A DNA stretch of 64,000 nt from Naasia aerilata (GCF_030296595.1 NZ_AP027731.1:310001-374000), one strand, 5' to 3'. Shown: positions 16,230 through 26,110, counted from the first letter of the stretch. Notes: generated by a model not told the origin, from the sequence alone. Numbers and translations are program-made.

Positions 16230-17333
16230 TCAGCCGCGGACGGGCTGGGCGAGGTGGCGGGCGAGGGCGGCGCGCGCCTCCGCGGGGTCGGTCACCATCC
16301 GGGAGCCGGCATCGGCAGCGGCGGAGCGCTGGACGGCCTGCTCGCCACGGATGATGTCGAACGGGCTCTGCCAGTAGTTCCAGTGCCAGCCCTCGTACTC
16401 GCTCGAGATCGCACCGGTGTAGCCGATGTCGACCAGGAGCTGAATGAGCTCACGGACCGGGACGGAGGGCTCCTCGCCGTTCTCGTCGATGCCGAAGAAC
16501 TTGCCGTGGACGTGGCGGATCCAGGGCGCGATCTCCAGCCAGCCGTCGACCGGCGCCGGGCCGAACAGGCCGGTGCCGTTGATGCCGAAGTCGATGCCGA
16601 GGTCGGGCCGCCCGTGCTGGTGGGCGAGGCCGATGAAGGCGCCGAAGCGCTTCCCGTGCTCGCCCTGGTTGTCGGGCGGGCCGTCCTGGTACGTCTGGTT
16701 CCACAGCTCGGTGACCGCCTGGAGGAGCTCCTCGGAGGCCCCTCGGCGGCGGTACGCCTCGATCAGCGACGGCGCGAAGCCCTTGACCGTGGCGCCCCAG
16801 TCGGCCGTGAAGCCGAGCAGCGGGGAGCCGATCTTCTCGTAGCGGTCGCGGAGGGCGAGCACGCGCTCGTGGCGGGCGTGCTGATCCGCGTGCACCTCGA
16901 GCGCCAGCGTGACGCCGGTGCGCTCGGCGATCGGGAGCAGCGCCTCCATCGCGTCCGGGGTGAGCGAGATCTGCACGCGCGCGATCGAGAAGCCGAGCTT
17001 CGCCGCGGCCTCGATCTGCGGGGTCATGTACTCGACCAGCTCCTCCTGGGTGAGGAGGCGGTCCCGGCGGATGCCGACGTCGGCGTTGATCGCCAGGGAG
17101 GTCGGGACCAGGTCCACCTCGGCCACAAGGTCCCTGAACCAGCCGACGAACGCGTCGTCGAGCTTCGGGAAGCCGCGGAAGCTCGAGAAGCCGATGATCT
17201 CGAGTCCCGGGCCGAAGCCGTCGGCCGCGACCTTGCGGATGAGGCTCTCGAGGTCGTACTCCCGGCCGTGCACGGCCCGGGTGAAGCTGTAGAGCGTGAC
17301 GCCCTGGATGGGCGCGCCGAGCGTCTCGGTCAC
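16230..17333 (-). CDS. C-glycoside deglycosidase alpha subunit, TIM barrel (unit 4)
   Basis: The 367-residue protein has predicted metal ligands Glu146 (LEVHAD), Asp178 (FTADWGA), His276 (HVHGKFFGI) and Glu312 (SSEYEGWHWN). Length and ligand spacing agree with described CGD alpha subunits. The GTG start overlaps the beta-subunit stop (GTGA), so alpha and beta unit 4 are translated together. A roughly 30-residue tail beyond the barrel is unique among the paralogues here. It lies downstream of GMC copy 2, giving an oxidase-beta-alpha order. Confidence 0.87.
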   Translation of the reverse strand: MTETLGAPIQGVTLYSFTRAVHGREYDLESLIRKVAADGFGPGLEIIGFSSFRGFPKLDDAFVGWFRDLVAEVDLVPTSLAINADVGIRRDRLLTQEELVEYMTPQIEAAAKLGFSIARVQISLTPDAMEALLPIAERTGVTLALEVHADQHARHERVLALRDRYEKIGSPLLGFTADWGATVKGFAPSLIEAYRRRGASEELLQAVTELWNQTYQDGPPDNQGEHGKRFGAFIGLAHQHGRPDLGIDFGINGTGLFGPAPVDGWLEIAPWIRHVHGKFFGIDENGEEPSVPVRELIQLLVDIGYTGAISSEYEGWHWNYWQSPFDIIRGEQAVQRSAAADAGSRMVTDPAEARAALARHLAQPVRG

Positions 17334-17725
17334 TTCTTCGCCGCCTTCATGGTCTTGGTGTCGTGCTCCTCGATGCGGAGGACACCCTGGTCGGTCACGA
17401 TGTAGGGGATGTAGAGCTTGAGCTCGACGTCGACCTGGTGCTCGCCCTCGCCCGGCTCGACCGGGAGGTCGGCGGACACGACGGCGGAGTCGGTGGGGAA
17501 CCACCACTCGTCGAGCTCGGTGGCGAGCTCGTCGAGCCGGAACGTGCGTCCGTTCATCGTCCAGCGGAGGGACTCCGCCTGCGCCGGCACTCCGTCGATG
17601 GCGAAGCCGACCTCCGAGATGCTCGATCCGGGCAGCGCCCGGTACCAGGGAAGGCGCACCTCCACGGTGGCCTTCGAGCCGTCCGTCGTGAGCGTTCCCT
17701 GCTCGATGATCCGATCCGGTATCAC
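17330..17725 (-). CDS. C-glycoside deglycosidase beta subunit, DUF6379-like (unit 4)
   Basis: The 131-residue protein contains VRLPWYRALPGSSISEV and ELKLYIPYIVTDQGVL, the two signature strands shared by all beta chains here. I start it at GTG 17725 because AAGGAGG lies about five bases upstream; the longer ATG reading would swallow that ribosome-binding site. It overlaps the alpha gene by four bases, a strong sign of a stoichiometric complex. A short charged C-terminus (HDTKTMKAAKK) ends the chain. Confidence 0.85.
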   Translation of the reverse strand: MIPDRIIEQGTLTTDGSKATVEVRLPWYRALPGSSISEVGFAIDGVPAQAESLRWTMNGRTFRLDELATELDEWWFPTDSAVVSADLPVEPGEGEHQVDVELKLYIPYIVTDQGVLRIEEHDTKTMKAAKK

Positions 17726-17806
17726 CGCAACCTCCTTGTTCGCGTCGCGCACCCTGCCGGGCGCGCGGACTCTGTTGGTTCTGTCGTCGGCGGTCCCCGC
17801 CGATCG

Positions 17807-19327
17807 TCATGACGCGAGCTCGCTCGCGATCCGCCTCGCTCCGCGCACCGCGAGCGCGACCGAGGTCAGCGTCGGGTTGCACGCGGTGGCGGTGGGGATG
17901 ACCCCGTTGCCGGCCACGTAGAGGCAGGGCGTCGACCACACCTGGCTGTCCGGGTCGCAGACGCTGGTGCCGTCGTCGGTCGTGCCCATCCGGAACGACC
18001 CCTGGTAGTGGAGAGAGGCGCCGAGCGGCATCGTGAACGGCCGCTCGTCGAGGGGCTCCCCGACGATCCGGCCGAGGCGCACGATCTCCTCGCGTGCCCG
18101 GGCCTGCACCTCGTGGTCGCGCTCGGTGAGCGTGTAGTGGATGCGCATCGCGGGCATTCCGTAGAAGTCCCGCGTCTCGTCGTCGAACTCGACCCGGTCG
18201 GACTCCTGCAGGTCCTTCGCGCAGAAGAGCCCGAGTCCGACGATCGAGCCGGGCACCACGGGATCGTCTTCGGCCAGCGGGACCGGCGAGGCGTCCAGCT
18301 GCATGATCTGGCCGTGGAACGGGACGTCGTCGGTGAAGGGCACCCAGTTGACGCCGCTCCCCTCGCTCAGTCCGGCGCCGGTCCGCTCCGAGGACTCGGC
18401 GGCCTTCGCCTCCCGGATGCGCGACGCGAAGACGATCTGCGTCTGGTCGTTGAGATACCGGCCCAGTGCGGCCGGCCGGATGCCGGACGCCCACAGGACC
18501 TGCGGCGTGCGCAGCGCGTCGGCCGCGACGACCACGAAGCGGGCACGCACGGTGGACGTCTCGCCCGAGCGCTGGTCGCGGACCTCGACTCCGGCAGCGC
18601 GCCCGTCCTCAAGGAGCACCCGGGTCACGAGGGACTCGTCGAAGAGCCGGAAGTTCGGATTGCCGCGAGTCTCGTCGCCGAGCACGACATCGGACCCGGA
18701 CCAGACCAGCCGCCCGTCGTCGCGCCGGTGCACCGCGAGCGGCATCCGCTGCACGTGGGCCTCCGGCTCGCGACCCTCGTCGAGTGCGGTCGACAGGCGC
18801 TGCAGCACGAGCTCGGCCATCGGCGAGGACGCGAAGGCGTCCGTCCGCACGCCGAGCAGGCGCTCGCCCTCCGCGAGCAGCTCGTCGAGGTCGCCGAGGA
18901 AGGCGATGCGCTCGCTGCCGCCGGGGCGCGGACAGGCCCCGGTCCAGTGCGCGGCCATGCCGCCCACGTTGCTCGACATGGCGGCGACCGGGAGTCCGTC
19001 CTCGCCATCGACCTGGTAGCCATCCTCGAGGAGGAAGGTGCCCGGCCGGGCCCGTCGGTACCCCGCCTTGACCTCGCCGGGATTGGCCACGGTCGCCGCT
19101 CCGGCGCCGGGTCCCTCGGAGCGCTCCTGGGCGAGAGCCCGGGCCTCCGGGTCCTCGATGTTCTTGACGTGCGCCCCGGGCGGGTCGGTGACCGTCGGGC
19201 CCACCTCGAACATCGCGATGGTGGCCTGGGGCGCCCGCTCCGTGAGGATCCGCGCGTAGGCCGCTCCGCTCGGGCCGCTGCCGACGATCACGACGTCGAC
19301 GGCCTCGGGGTACTCGCGCACGGTCAT
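17807..19327 (-). CDS. GMC-family FAD oxidoreductase, CarA-like C-glycoside 3-oxidase (copy 2)
   Basis: The 506-residue paralogue of the 4845-6452 enzyme has the FAD-binding VGSGPSGAAYA, SSNVGGMAAHWTG, and the catalytic pair His440 (ASLHYQG) and Asn484 (ACNPTL). It is co-translated with the isomerase-like gene upstream (ATGA) and precedes beta and alpha unit 4. Substrate loops differ from copy 1: the central 300-350 region shows no obvious alignment, so the two may act on different glycosides. Expected product is a 3-keto-C-glycoside for the downstream CGD. Confidence 0.85.
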   Translation of the reverse strand: MTVREYPEAVDVVIVGSGPSGAAYARILTERAPQATIAMFEVGPTVTDPPGAHVKNIEDPEARALAQERSEGPGAGAATVANPGEVKAGYRRARPGTFLLEDGYQVDGEDGLPVAAMSSNVGGMAAHWTGACPRPGGSERIAFLGDLDELLAEGERLLGVRTDAFASSPMAELVLQRLSTALDEGREPEAHVQRMPLAVHRRDDGRLVWSGSDVVLGDETRGNPNFRLFDESLVTRVLLEDGRAAGVEVRDQRSGETSTVRARFVVVAADALRTPQVLWASGIRPAALGRYLNDQTQIVFASRIREAKAAESSERTGAGLSEGSGVNWVPFTDDVPFHGQIMQLDASPVPLAEDDPVVPGSIVGLGLFCAKDLQESDRVEFDDETRDFYGMPAMRIHYTLTERDHEVQARAREEIVRLGRIVGEPLDERPFTMPLGASLHYQGSFRMGTTDDGTSVCDPDSQVWSTPCLYVAGNGVIPTATACNPTLTSVALAVRGARRIASELAS

Positions 19328-20117
19328 GCGGTGGCGGCCAGCTCGGCGATGCGGCGCACCGACTCGGCGGACGGGGTCTGCGGGTAGTACTCGAGGCCGA
19401 TCGGGCCGTCGTAGCCGGAGGCGCGGAGCAGGCCGAGGCGCTCCGTCCAGTCGAGGTCGCCGGTCCCCGGCTCGCCGCGACCGGGCGCGTCGGCGAGCTG
19501 CACGTACTTGATGAGGTCGCCGCCGCCCGCCAGCTCGGCCTGCATGTCCTCCCCTCGACGGCCGAGTGGTAGATGTCGTACAGGACCCCGAAGAAGGGCG
19601 AGTCGACGCCTCGGGCCACGTAGACGGCCTCCGAGGTGCGGTCGAGCAGGGCGCCGGGGTGGTCGACCCGGATGTTGACGGGCTCGAGGACGAGGGTGAT
19701 GTCCGATCCGGCGATCTGGGCGATCGCCTTGCGGTAGATCTCGATGAGCTCGTCGAGCTGCGTCTGGCGCTTCGACCCGCCGAAGCCGGTGCCGCTGCCC
19801 ACGACGATCCTCGGGCAGCCGAGGTCGTGCGCGATCGCGACGCCCTCGTCGAGCTTCCGGTAGAACTCGGAATGGTCGCGGGGCGGGATCATGAACTGCG
19901 TCCGCGGCTCCGACAGCTGGGCCGTGAGCTGGGTCCCTGTCTCGACGAGCGCCGCCTTGAGCGCCGGGAGGTCCTTCGGCTTCGCCGGCGCGTCGACCCC
20001 GGTCGGCCCCCACATCTCGACGGCGGTGAAGCCCGCCGCGGCCGCGGCTCGGACGCGGTCCTGGTAGTCGCCCGCCTCGGTGAAGAGAAGCTCGATGTTG
20101 GGGGCGAGCTGGTACAT
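19324..20117 (-). CDS. Hydroxypyruvate-isomerase-like TIM-barrel sugar isomerase (one apparent frameshift)
   Basis: Restoring one base in the C4 run at 19551-19554 gives 264 residues. The start (ANIELLFTEAGDYQDRVRAAAAAGF) is typical of Hyi/OtnI-type isomerases. Predicted metal or catalytic acids are in VLEPVN, LYDIYHS and GLEYYP. Such enzymes interconvert keto and aldo sugars. As first gene of the nine-gene CGD operon, divergent from the LysR regulator, it probably isomerises the keto-sugar fragment released by CGD. The true substrate cannot be read. Confidence 0.75.
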
Positions 20118-20378
20118 GGCGTTCCTCCTGGTCTCGTCCGCGAGACCTCGCGGAGGCCATCGGCATGCCGGCTCCGGGGACCCGCAGCGGTGCGGTCACG
20201 GGCCAGTCAACACGACCGGTTCGGAGAACACACATCCCTATTGCCTATATGCGACATAAGTTGGACGAGGGGCGAATCGCGTCAGCAGGATTGACAGCCA
20301 GGATGCCCTCAGGCTCGGGGATCGACGCCATGGATACAATTGACGATCGTTCACTCAACGCCGAAGGAACACACTGCT
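20118..20378. promoter_or_regulatory. Divergent promoter region, CGD operon and LysR gene
   Basis: This 261-nt region has an AT-rich island at about 20230-20265 (CCTATTGCCTATATGCGAC) that is exceptional in this GC-rich window. Read leftwards it offers TATAGG as a -10 for the CGD operon. For the LysR gene, TACAAT at 20335-20340 is a good -10. LysR proteins usually bind such shared regions. Confidence 0.5.
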
Positions 20379-21311
20379 GTGGCTGATCAGGCTCCGCTCT
20401 CGCGGCTGGATCTCAACCTGCTGGTGGCGCTCGACGCCCTGCTCACCGAGCGCAGCGTGACGCGGGCGGCGGAGCAGCTGCACCTCAGCCAGCCGGCCCT
20501 CAGCGCATCCCTCGCGCGGCTGCGCATCCACTTCAACGACCAGATCCTCGCCCGGCAGGGCAACAGCTACGAGCTGACACCCCTGGCCTCCCGGCTGGCC
20601 GAGCACACCGCCGCCGCGATGGACGCGAACCGCCGCGTCTTCGAGAGCCAGGCCACGTGGAACCCGCGCGAGTCGACGCGCGAGTTCACCATCTACGGGT
20701 CCGACTACGCCTTCGCGACCCTCGGCGCGCGCACCTCGGCCCTGGCCGCGGAGCGGGCACCGGGTGTCCGGTTCCGCTTCGTGCAGCACAACCCGCAGAT
20801 CGTCGAGGACGCGGTCAACCGGCTCCGGTCCGCCGACGGCCTGATCATTCCGCACGGCTTCCTCACCGACCTGCCCTACCAGGACATCCGGACCGACTCC
20901 TGGGTCGTCGTGGTCGCGAGCGACAATGCCGCGGTTGGCGACACGGTGACCATGGACAATGCACGCGAGCTGCCGTGGGTGTTCACCTACTCGTCGCGCT
21001 CGGCCTTCACGTCGGCGACCCGGCAGTTGCAGCAGCTCGGCATCGAGCCTCGGGTGCAGGCGGTGGTGGAGGGCTTCCTCGCGCTGCCGTCGTTCATCGC
21101 GGGCTCGAACCGGCTGGGTCTCCTGCAGCGCGGACTCGCGACGCTCGCGGAGCGCACCGAGGGTGTCCGCGTCCTGGATCCGCCCTTCGAGGCGACGCCG
21201 ATCACCGAGGCGCTCTGGTGGCACCCCGTGCACCAGCGCGACCCGGAGCACCAGTGGATGCGCGCACTCTTCGTGGAGGCGGGGAAGTCGCTCAGCGCGT
21301 CAGCGCCCTGA
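20379..21311 (+). CDS. LysR-family transcriptional regulator (NahR/NodD-like)
   Basis: The 310-residue protein has the winged-helix start LDLNLLVALDALLTERSVTRAAEQL, diagnostic of the NodD/NahR/LinR branch, which often senses aromatic or flavonoid compounds. The effector domain follows from about residue 95. I start at GTG 20379, which has GAAGGA about ten bases upstream; a TTG at 20340 would add 13 residues. It faces the CGD operon, so it likely activates it in response to the C-glycoside or its aglycone; inducer identity is inferred from family habit only. Confidence 0.85.
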   Translation: MADQAPLSRLDLNLLVALDALLTERSVTRAAEQLHLSQPALSASLARLRIHFNDQILARQGNSYELTPLASRLAEHTAAAMDANRRVFESQATWNPRESTREFTIYGSDYAFATLGARTSALAAERAPGVRFRFVQHNPQIVEDAVNRLRSADGLIIPHGFLTDLPYQDIRTDSWVVVVASDNAAVGDTVTMDNARELPWVFTYSSRSAFTSATRQLQQLGIEPRVQAVVEGFLALPSFIAGSNRLGLLQRGLATLAERTEGVRVLDPPFEATPITEALWWHPVHQRDPEHQWMRALFVEAGKSLSASAP

Positions 21312-21312
21312 C

Positions 21313-21362
21313 CTGCCCACTTCCGTCGCAATTCGCGTGCGACATGCCGCAGAAGTGGGCAG
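21313..21362. terminator. Long two-part hairpin between convergent genes
   Basis: An outer perfect 11-bp stem (CTGCCCACTTC with GAAGTGGGCAG) encloses an inner 6-bp stem (GTCGCA with TGCGAC). It fills the gap between the LysR stop and the GH43 stop and should terminate both. Confidence 0.6.
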
Positions 21363-21363
21363 T

Positions 21364-22867
21364 TCAGAGGGCGCGGTAGCGGAAGTTCCGGAAGGTGACC
21401 GCGCCCTCGCCCAATGCGAAGAGCGCGGGTCGGAGGCTCGCCAGGTCGACCGCCGCGTTCGCGTGGTACCCGGAGGTCTCGAAGCGCAGGCCGTGCCGCG
21501 TCCAGGGCCCGTCGCCCGCGCGGTAGTGCATGGTGACGATGTGGCGGTCGTTGGTGATCCGCAGCCGCCACCGGCGCGCCGCCGGGGCCGGCTCCCGCCA
21601 GTGGAAGAGCGACTCCCCCGACCGGTAGGTGACCATCCGCTCGGCCGTGACGCCGACGCCCGAGAACAGCCGGCGGTCGTAGAAGAGCAGCAGGCCCCCT
21701 CGGCGTCCCCGTGCAGCTCGAGATCGACCTCGACCTCGTAGGCGTGGTCGCCCACGATCACGGCCAGCGGGGAGCTGGAGACCGGATCGTCGCCCTTCGC
21801 GAGGAGCCGGAGTCCGTCGCCGAACGTCGCTCGCTCCGCCTCGGCCCTGCCGGGCAGGTAGAACGTCCATCGGGTGCCGAGGGCACCGACGCTGAAGTCG
21901 TCGGACACCGTCATGCCGTGCGGGGCACCGGCGCTCGCGGTGGGCATCGGCAGCGGCGCGGAGAGGTCGCCCCCGAGGGCGCGCGGCCACCCGTCCTCCG
22001 TCCACTCGATCGGCTCGAGCAGCATCTGCCGGCCGAGTGTGCGGTAGCCGTTCTCGTAGCCGTGATAGACGGCCCACCAGTCGCCGCGCGGCCCTCGACC
22101 AGAGTGGCGTGGCCGCGTGACCACCATGCTTCGGCCGCGTCGACGGTGCGGATGATCGGGTTCGCGGGGTGGTTCTCCCAGGGCCCGTCGACCGACCGCG
22201 AGCGGGCGACGATCACCATGTGCCCGGTGGGCGGGCCGCCCGTGCCGCCCACCGCGCTGACGAGGTAGAACCACCCGCCGCGGCGCAGCAGCTTGGGGCC
22301 CTCGAGCGCGTACGCCTCGACGACCCAGTCGTCCGGGTAGCGCCAGCCGTCGTAGACCTTCTCGATCTCGCCGACCGTCGCCAGGCCGTCGTCGGTGAGC
22401 TGGATGCGCGTCACGCCGCTCATGAAGAGATAACGCTTGCCGTCCTCGCCCACGACGTGCCCAGGGTCGATGGTGCCCCGGATGCCGAGGTCGATCGGCT
22501 CGGACCATGGCCCGCGGATGTCGTCGGCCCAGATGACGTAGGTCCGCGCAGGCCCGCCGGGCTGCGGGGCGAGGCTGGTCGGAATCATCGGGATGTAGAT
22601 GAAGTACCGGTCGCCGTGCTTCACCAGATCGACCGCGAACACGCTGCCGAGCGGCGTGGTGATGGCCGGACCGATCGGGCTCCAGTTGACGAGGTCCCGC
22701 GAGTGCCAGAGGAACAGTCCGGGATACGCCTCGAAGGACGAGAACGTCAGGTAGTAGTCGTCGCCGTCCTTGAGGATCGTGGGATCCGGATGGTCTCCGG
22801 ACATGACGGGGTTGAGGAAGGTGCCGTCGTCCTGGTCGCCCCTGCGCTGGTTCTCGACGAGCTCCAC
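21364..22867 (-). CDS. GH43-family glycoside hydrolase (two apparent frameshifts)
   Basis: With one base restored near 22090-22094 and one in the C5 run at about 21688-21693, the gene encodes 501 residues. The beta-propeller start NPVMSGDHPDPTIL holds the predicted general base Asp28, GTIDPGH the modulator and ALEGPKL the general acid, as in GH43 beta-xylosidases/arabinofuranosidases. A C-terminal jelly-roll of about 180 residues follows. No signal peptide, so it acts on imported oligosaccharides. Start is GTG 22867, overlapping the end of the permease gene. It closes the ABC importer operon. Confidence 0.75.
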
Positions 22868-22869
22868 GC

Positions 22870-23712
22870 TCAGCTCTTGAGCCCGCCGGCGAAGCCCTGG
22901 ATGAACTTCCGCTGCGCGAACACGTAGAAGATCAGGATCGGGAGCATCGAGACGAGGACGAGAGCGAAGATCAGGTTCCACTGGGACACCAGCGAGCCCA
23001 CGTAGTTGTACATCGCCACGGGCAGCGTCTGCCATGCCGAGCCGCTCAGGAAGATGAGCGACGTGAAGAAGTCGTTCCACACGATGAGGCCCGCGAGGAT
23101 CGCGACCGTGCCGGTCGCCGGCGACATGAGGGGGAAGACGACCCGGGAGAAGACCTGGAAGCGGGACGCCCCATCGAGGGTGGCCGACTCCTCGTAGTCG
23201 CGCGGGAGCCGGCGGAAGAACCCGGCGTAGATGAACACCGACAGAGGCAGGAGCATCCCGGTGTAGATGAGCATCATGCCCCATGGTGAGCCGACCAGTC
23301 CCACCTCCTTGGCGCCGATGTAGAGAGGCAGGGTGCCCAGCTGGGTGGGCAGGATGATCGCGATGGCGAAGAGGAAGAACGTCCGGGTGCTCCACTTCCG
23401 CGTGCTCCGAGCGAGCACGTAGGCGGCGGTCGACCCCAGCACGACGAGCCCGATGATGCTGCCCACGGTGATGAGGATGCTGGTCAGGAGCGCCTGGATG
23501 ATGCCCGCCGACTGGGAGCTCTCCGGCGACAGCAGCGTCGAGAAGTTGTCGAAGGTGGGCGCGGTGGGCGGCGCGAGCGCCGGGCTGCTCAGCACTTCGG
23601 GCAGGGTCTTGAAGCTCGTCACGATCAGGATCCAGAAGGGCAGGAGCATGAGCAGCGTCACGACGATCATGACGATCTCGAGGATCAGCGTTCGGCGGGT
23701 GTACTGGAACAT
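22870..23712 (-). CDS. Carbohydrate ABC transporter permease (MalG/UgpE-type)
   Basis: The 280-residue protein has six predicted membrane helices and the cytoplasmic EAA loop (ESATLDGASRFQVFSRVVFPLM) that docks with the ATPase. Such CUT1-family permeases usually lack a dedicated ATPase gene and share MsiK; none is present here. It is three bases downstream of the partner permease. Confidence 0.88.
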   Translation of the reverse strand: MFQYTRRTLILEIVMIVVTLLMLLPFWILIVTSFKTLPEVLSSPALAPPTAPTFDNFSTLLSPESSQSAGIIQALLTSILITVGSIIGLVVLGSTAAYVLARSTRKWSTRTFFLFAIAIILPTQLGTLPLYIGAKEVGLVGSPWGMMLIYTGMLLPLSVFIYAGFFRRLPRDYEESATLDGASRFQVFSRVVFPLMSPATGTVAILAGLIVWNDFFTSLIFLSGSAWQTLPVAMYNYVGSLVSQWNLIFALVLVSMLPILIFYVFAQRKFIQGFAGGLKS

Positions 23713-23715
23713 CTG

Positions 23716-24678
23716 TCAGTCTCCGATTCCGGTACGGTCACGCGTCGCAGCCTGCTGGGCGATCGCGAAGATGAGGATGATCACGCTGAGAACCAGCGCC
23801 ATCGCGGCGCCGAAACCGAACTGCTGGTAGACGAAGGTCGTCTTGTACACCTCGGTCGCCAGGGTCTCGGTCGCCCCGCCCGGACCGCCCCCGGTCAGGG
23901 CGAGCACCTGGTCGAAGACCCGAAGGCCCTGAATGAGCGACAGGGTCGACGCGATGGCGATGGACGGCTGGATCATCGGCACCACGATGGTGCGGAACCG
24001 AGTCCAGGCACCGGCGCCGTCGAGCGCTGCCGCCTCCTCCAGCTCCGGCGGGACGGTCGCGAGGCCCGCCAGGTACAGCACCATCGTGAAGCCGATGTTC
24101 TGCCAGACCATGACGACCAGAACGCAGCCGAGGGCCAGGGTGGGGCTCGCGAGCCACACCTGCTGCAGGTTCTTGAGGCCGACGGCGCCGAGGAACTGAT
24201 TGAGCGGACCCTCGTACGCGAAGATGAACTTCCAGACGAAGGACACCGCGATCGGGCTGAGGACCACCGGCATGAAGAGCAGGGTGCGCAGCAGGTAGCG
24301 CGTCTTCAGTCCGCGGTTCAGGGCGATGGCGAAAGCCAGGCCCAGGACGTTCGTGAAGATCAGGAAGCCGGCCGCCAGCAGCAGCGTGTTGATGAGCGCG
24401 CCGACCAACTCGGGGTTCTGGGTGATCCGGACGAAGTTGTCGAAGCCGATGAAGTTGAAGGACCCGATGCCTGTCCAGTCCGTGAACGCGAAGAACGCGC
24501 CCGACGCGGTGGACAGGTAGACGACCCCGAGCATGAGGATCACGGCGGGGAGGGCCCACCACCAGTACCCGTGGCCCATCTTGTAGGTGCGCCGGCGAGC
24601 AGTAGAGGGCTGAGGGGGCCGGGCGGCGCGCGCCGGGGTCCCGGCGTTCCTGTCAACCGTGCGCGTCGATGCGCTCAT
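23716..24678 (-). CDS. Carbohydrate ABC transporter permease (MalF/UgpA-type)
   Basis: The 320-residue protein has a charged cytoplasmic N-terminus, six predicted membrane helices and the EAA loop ELEEAAALDGAGAWTRFRTIVVPMI. It pairs with the permease at 22870 to form the CUT1 channel. A strong hairpin separates it from the binding-protein gene upstream. Confidence 0.88.
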   Translation of the reverse strand: MSASTRTVDRNAGTPARAARPPQPSTARRRTYKMGHGYWWWALPAVILMLGVVYLSTASGAFFAFTDWTGIGSFNFIGFDNFVRITQNPELVGALINTLLLAAGFLIFTNVLGLAFAIALNRGLKTRYLLRTLLFMPVVLSPIAVSFVWKFIFAYEGPLNQFLGAVGLKNLQQVWLASPTLALGCVLVVMVWQNIGFTMVLYLAGLATVPPELEEAAALDGAGAWTRFRTIVVPMIQPSIAIASTLSLIQGLRVFDQVLALTGGGPGGATETLATEVYKTTFVYQQFGFGAAMALVLSVIILIFAIAQQAATRDRTGIGD

Positions 24679-24725
24679 GTCGATTCCTTACGGGCTTGGT
24701 TGGCCGTGTGTCGTGAAGGAGGTGG

Positions 24726-24757
24726 GGAGGGTGCGCCGACGTTTCGGCGCACCCTCC
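24726..24757 (-). terminator. Intercistronic hairpin after the binding-protein gene
   Basis: A perfect 14-bp stem (GGAGGGTGCGCCGA and its complement) with a 4-nt loop lies between the solute-binding gene and the permease genes. In comparable operons such hairpins stop some transcripts and stabilise the binding-protein mRNA, giving it higher dosage than the permeases. Confidence 0.6.
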
Positions 24758-24767
24758 TTGAGGCCGA

Positions 24768-26078
24768 TCAGCCCCAGTCGGAGTCCATCTGCTTGAGCAC
24801 CTCGTCAGCCGACTTCTGGCCGGTCATCACGGCGGTGGCGCCACTGCCCAGGTCGTCGTAGACCTTGGGGTTCGGCCACGTCACCGACGCGAACGGGCGG
24901 GTGTTCCCACTCGTCAGGATGTCAGCAACCGGAGCGTACTGCGGGAGCAGGTCGGACGTGTCGGTGGCGTTCACGGGAAGCGTGCCCTGACCGTCGGCCA
25001 TCGTCTTCGAGCCCTCCTTCTCAGTGAAGAACTTGAGGAAGTCCGCCACGAGCTTGGGGCTCTTCGTCTTGGAGCTGCCGGCGACCGAGATGTCCGAGCT
25101 GACGGACATCATCGGGTCGACGCCCTTCGGCGCCGGGAAGGGCAGGACGGTGAGCGTCACGTGTCCGCCCGCGCCGTCCATGATCGACTTGGCCGCACCG
25201 CTCGGGGCGAAGAAGCCGATGATCTTCCCGCTCGACGCACCGTTGGTGAGGGCGTCGAAGCCGGCACCCTCGGCACCGGGCTGGAAGCAGCCCGCCTCGA
25301 ACATCTTCTTGAGGTAGTCGAGGGTGGACTTCCACTCCTTGGAGGTCGCGAACTTGACCTTGCCGTCGGCCCGCTGCTTGTTCCAGTCGGGGGTGGGGCC
25401 GTACACGATCGACGTTGCCAGCTCGATGCTCGCGATGCCGGGGTTGAACGGCACGGCGCCGGCGAGGCCGAAGACGGCGACGCCCTTTGCTGCGACGTCC
25501 GGGCACTGGGCGATGATGTCGTCCAGGCTCGTCTCGGCGGTGACGTCGAGCCCGACCTGCTTCGCGAGGTCCGGGTTCCAGACGACGCCGTTCACGGCGG
25601 TGGCCGTGGGCACGCCGTAGACCTTGCCGTTGTACTGGAAGTCGGCCTCCTCGCCCTTGGCGAGACGGTCCTTGATGTCGGGGTCCGACAGCTCAAGCAG
25701 GAGGCCGGCCTTGGCGAGCGGCGCGATCGAGTCGGCCTGCCCGGATCCGGACGCCACCTGGAACACGTCCGGCGCGTTGCCGGCCTGGACGCGGGTGGCG
25801 ATCGCCTGCGGGTAGCCCTCGCCGGGGAGGTTCTCCACCTTGATGGAGACGCCCTTGTGCGCCGCCTCGTAGGCCTTGGCGACATCCTGGAACTGGTGCT
25901 CGTTGGGGTTCGCCGAGCCGATGGCGAGCGTGATGCTCTGCGGCTCGGCGGCGTCGCCGCCGCCATTGCCGCCGCTGCCCGAGCCTCCGCCGGAGCACCC
26001 GGCGAGGAGGAGGGCTGCTGTGGCCGGGATCGCCACCAGGGCGAGCCGGGAGGGCCCGAAGGGCCGGGACTGGTTCAT
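24768..26078 (-). CDS. Solute-binding lipoprotein of a sugar ABC importer
   Basis: The 436-residue protein has a type II signal with lipobox LLLAGC, a Gly/Ser linker, then a family 1 extracellular solute-binding fold (EAAHKGVSIKVENLPGEGYPQAI; NGVVWNPDLAKQVGL). It should be anchored outside the membrane and deliver an oligosaccharide or glycoside to the two permeases. The ATG is preceded by GAGAGG. Ligand cannot be read; neighbours (GH106, GH43) suggest a rhamnose- or pentose-bearing glycoside. Confidence 0.88.
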   Translation of the reverse strand: MNQSRPFGPSRLALVAIPATAALLLAGCSGGGSGSGGNGGGDAAEPQSITLAIGSANPNEHQFQDVAKAYEAAHKGVSIKVENLPGEGYPQAIATRVQAGNAPDVFQVASGSGQADSIAPLAKAGLLLELSDPDIKDRLAKGEEADFQYNGKVYGVPTATAVNGVVWNPDLAKQVGLDVTAETSLDDIIAQCPDVAAKGVAVFGLAGAVPFNPGIASIELATSIVYGPTPDWNKQRADGKVKFATSKEWKSTLDYLKKMFEAGCFQPGAEGAGFDALTNGASSGKIIGFFAPSGAAKSIMDGAGGHVTLTVLPFPAPKGVDPMMSVSSDISVAGSSKTKSPKLVADFLKFFTEKEGSKTMADGQGTLPVNATDTSDLLPQYAPVADILTSGNTRPFASVTWPNPKVYDDLGSGATAVMTGQKSADEVLKQMDSDWG

Positions 26079-26110
26079 GCGGTGAGCCTCTCGTGTGACT
26101 TCGTTGTCGT

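Noticed and set aside
21352..21362. Third copy of the 39-bp element (GAAGTGGGCAG)
   Set aside because: Only the GAAGTGGG core matches, and it is the arm of a terminator stem. A similar GAAGTGGGC at about 42181 is likewise too short.
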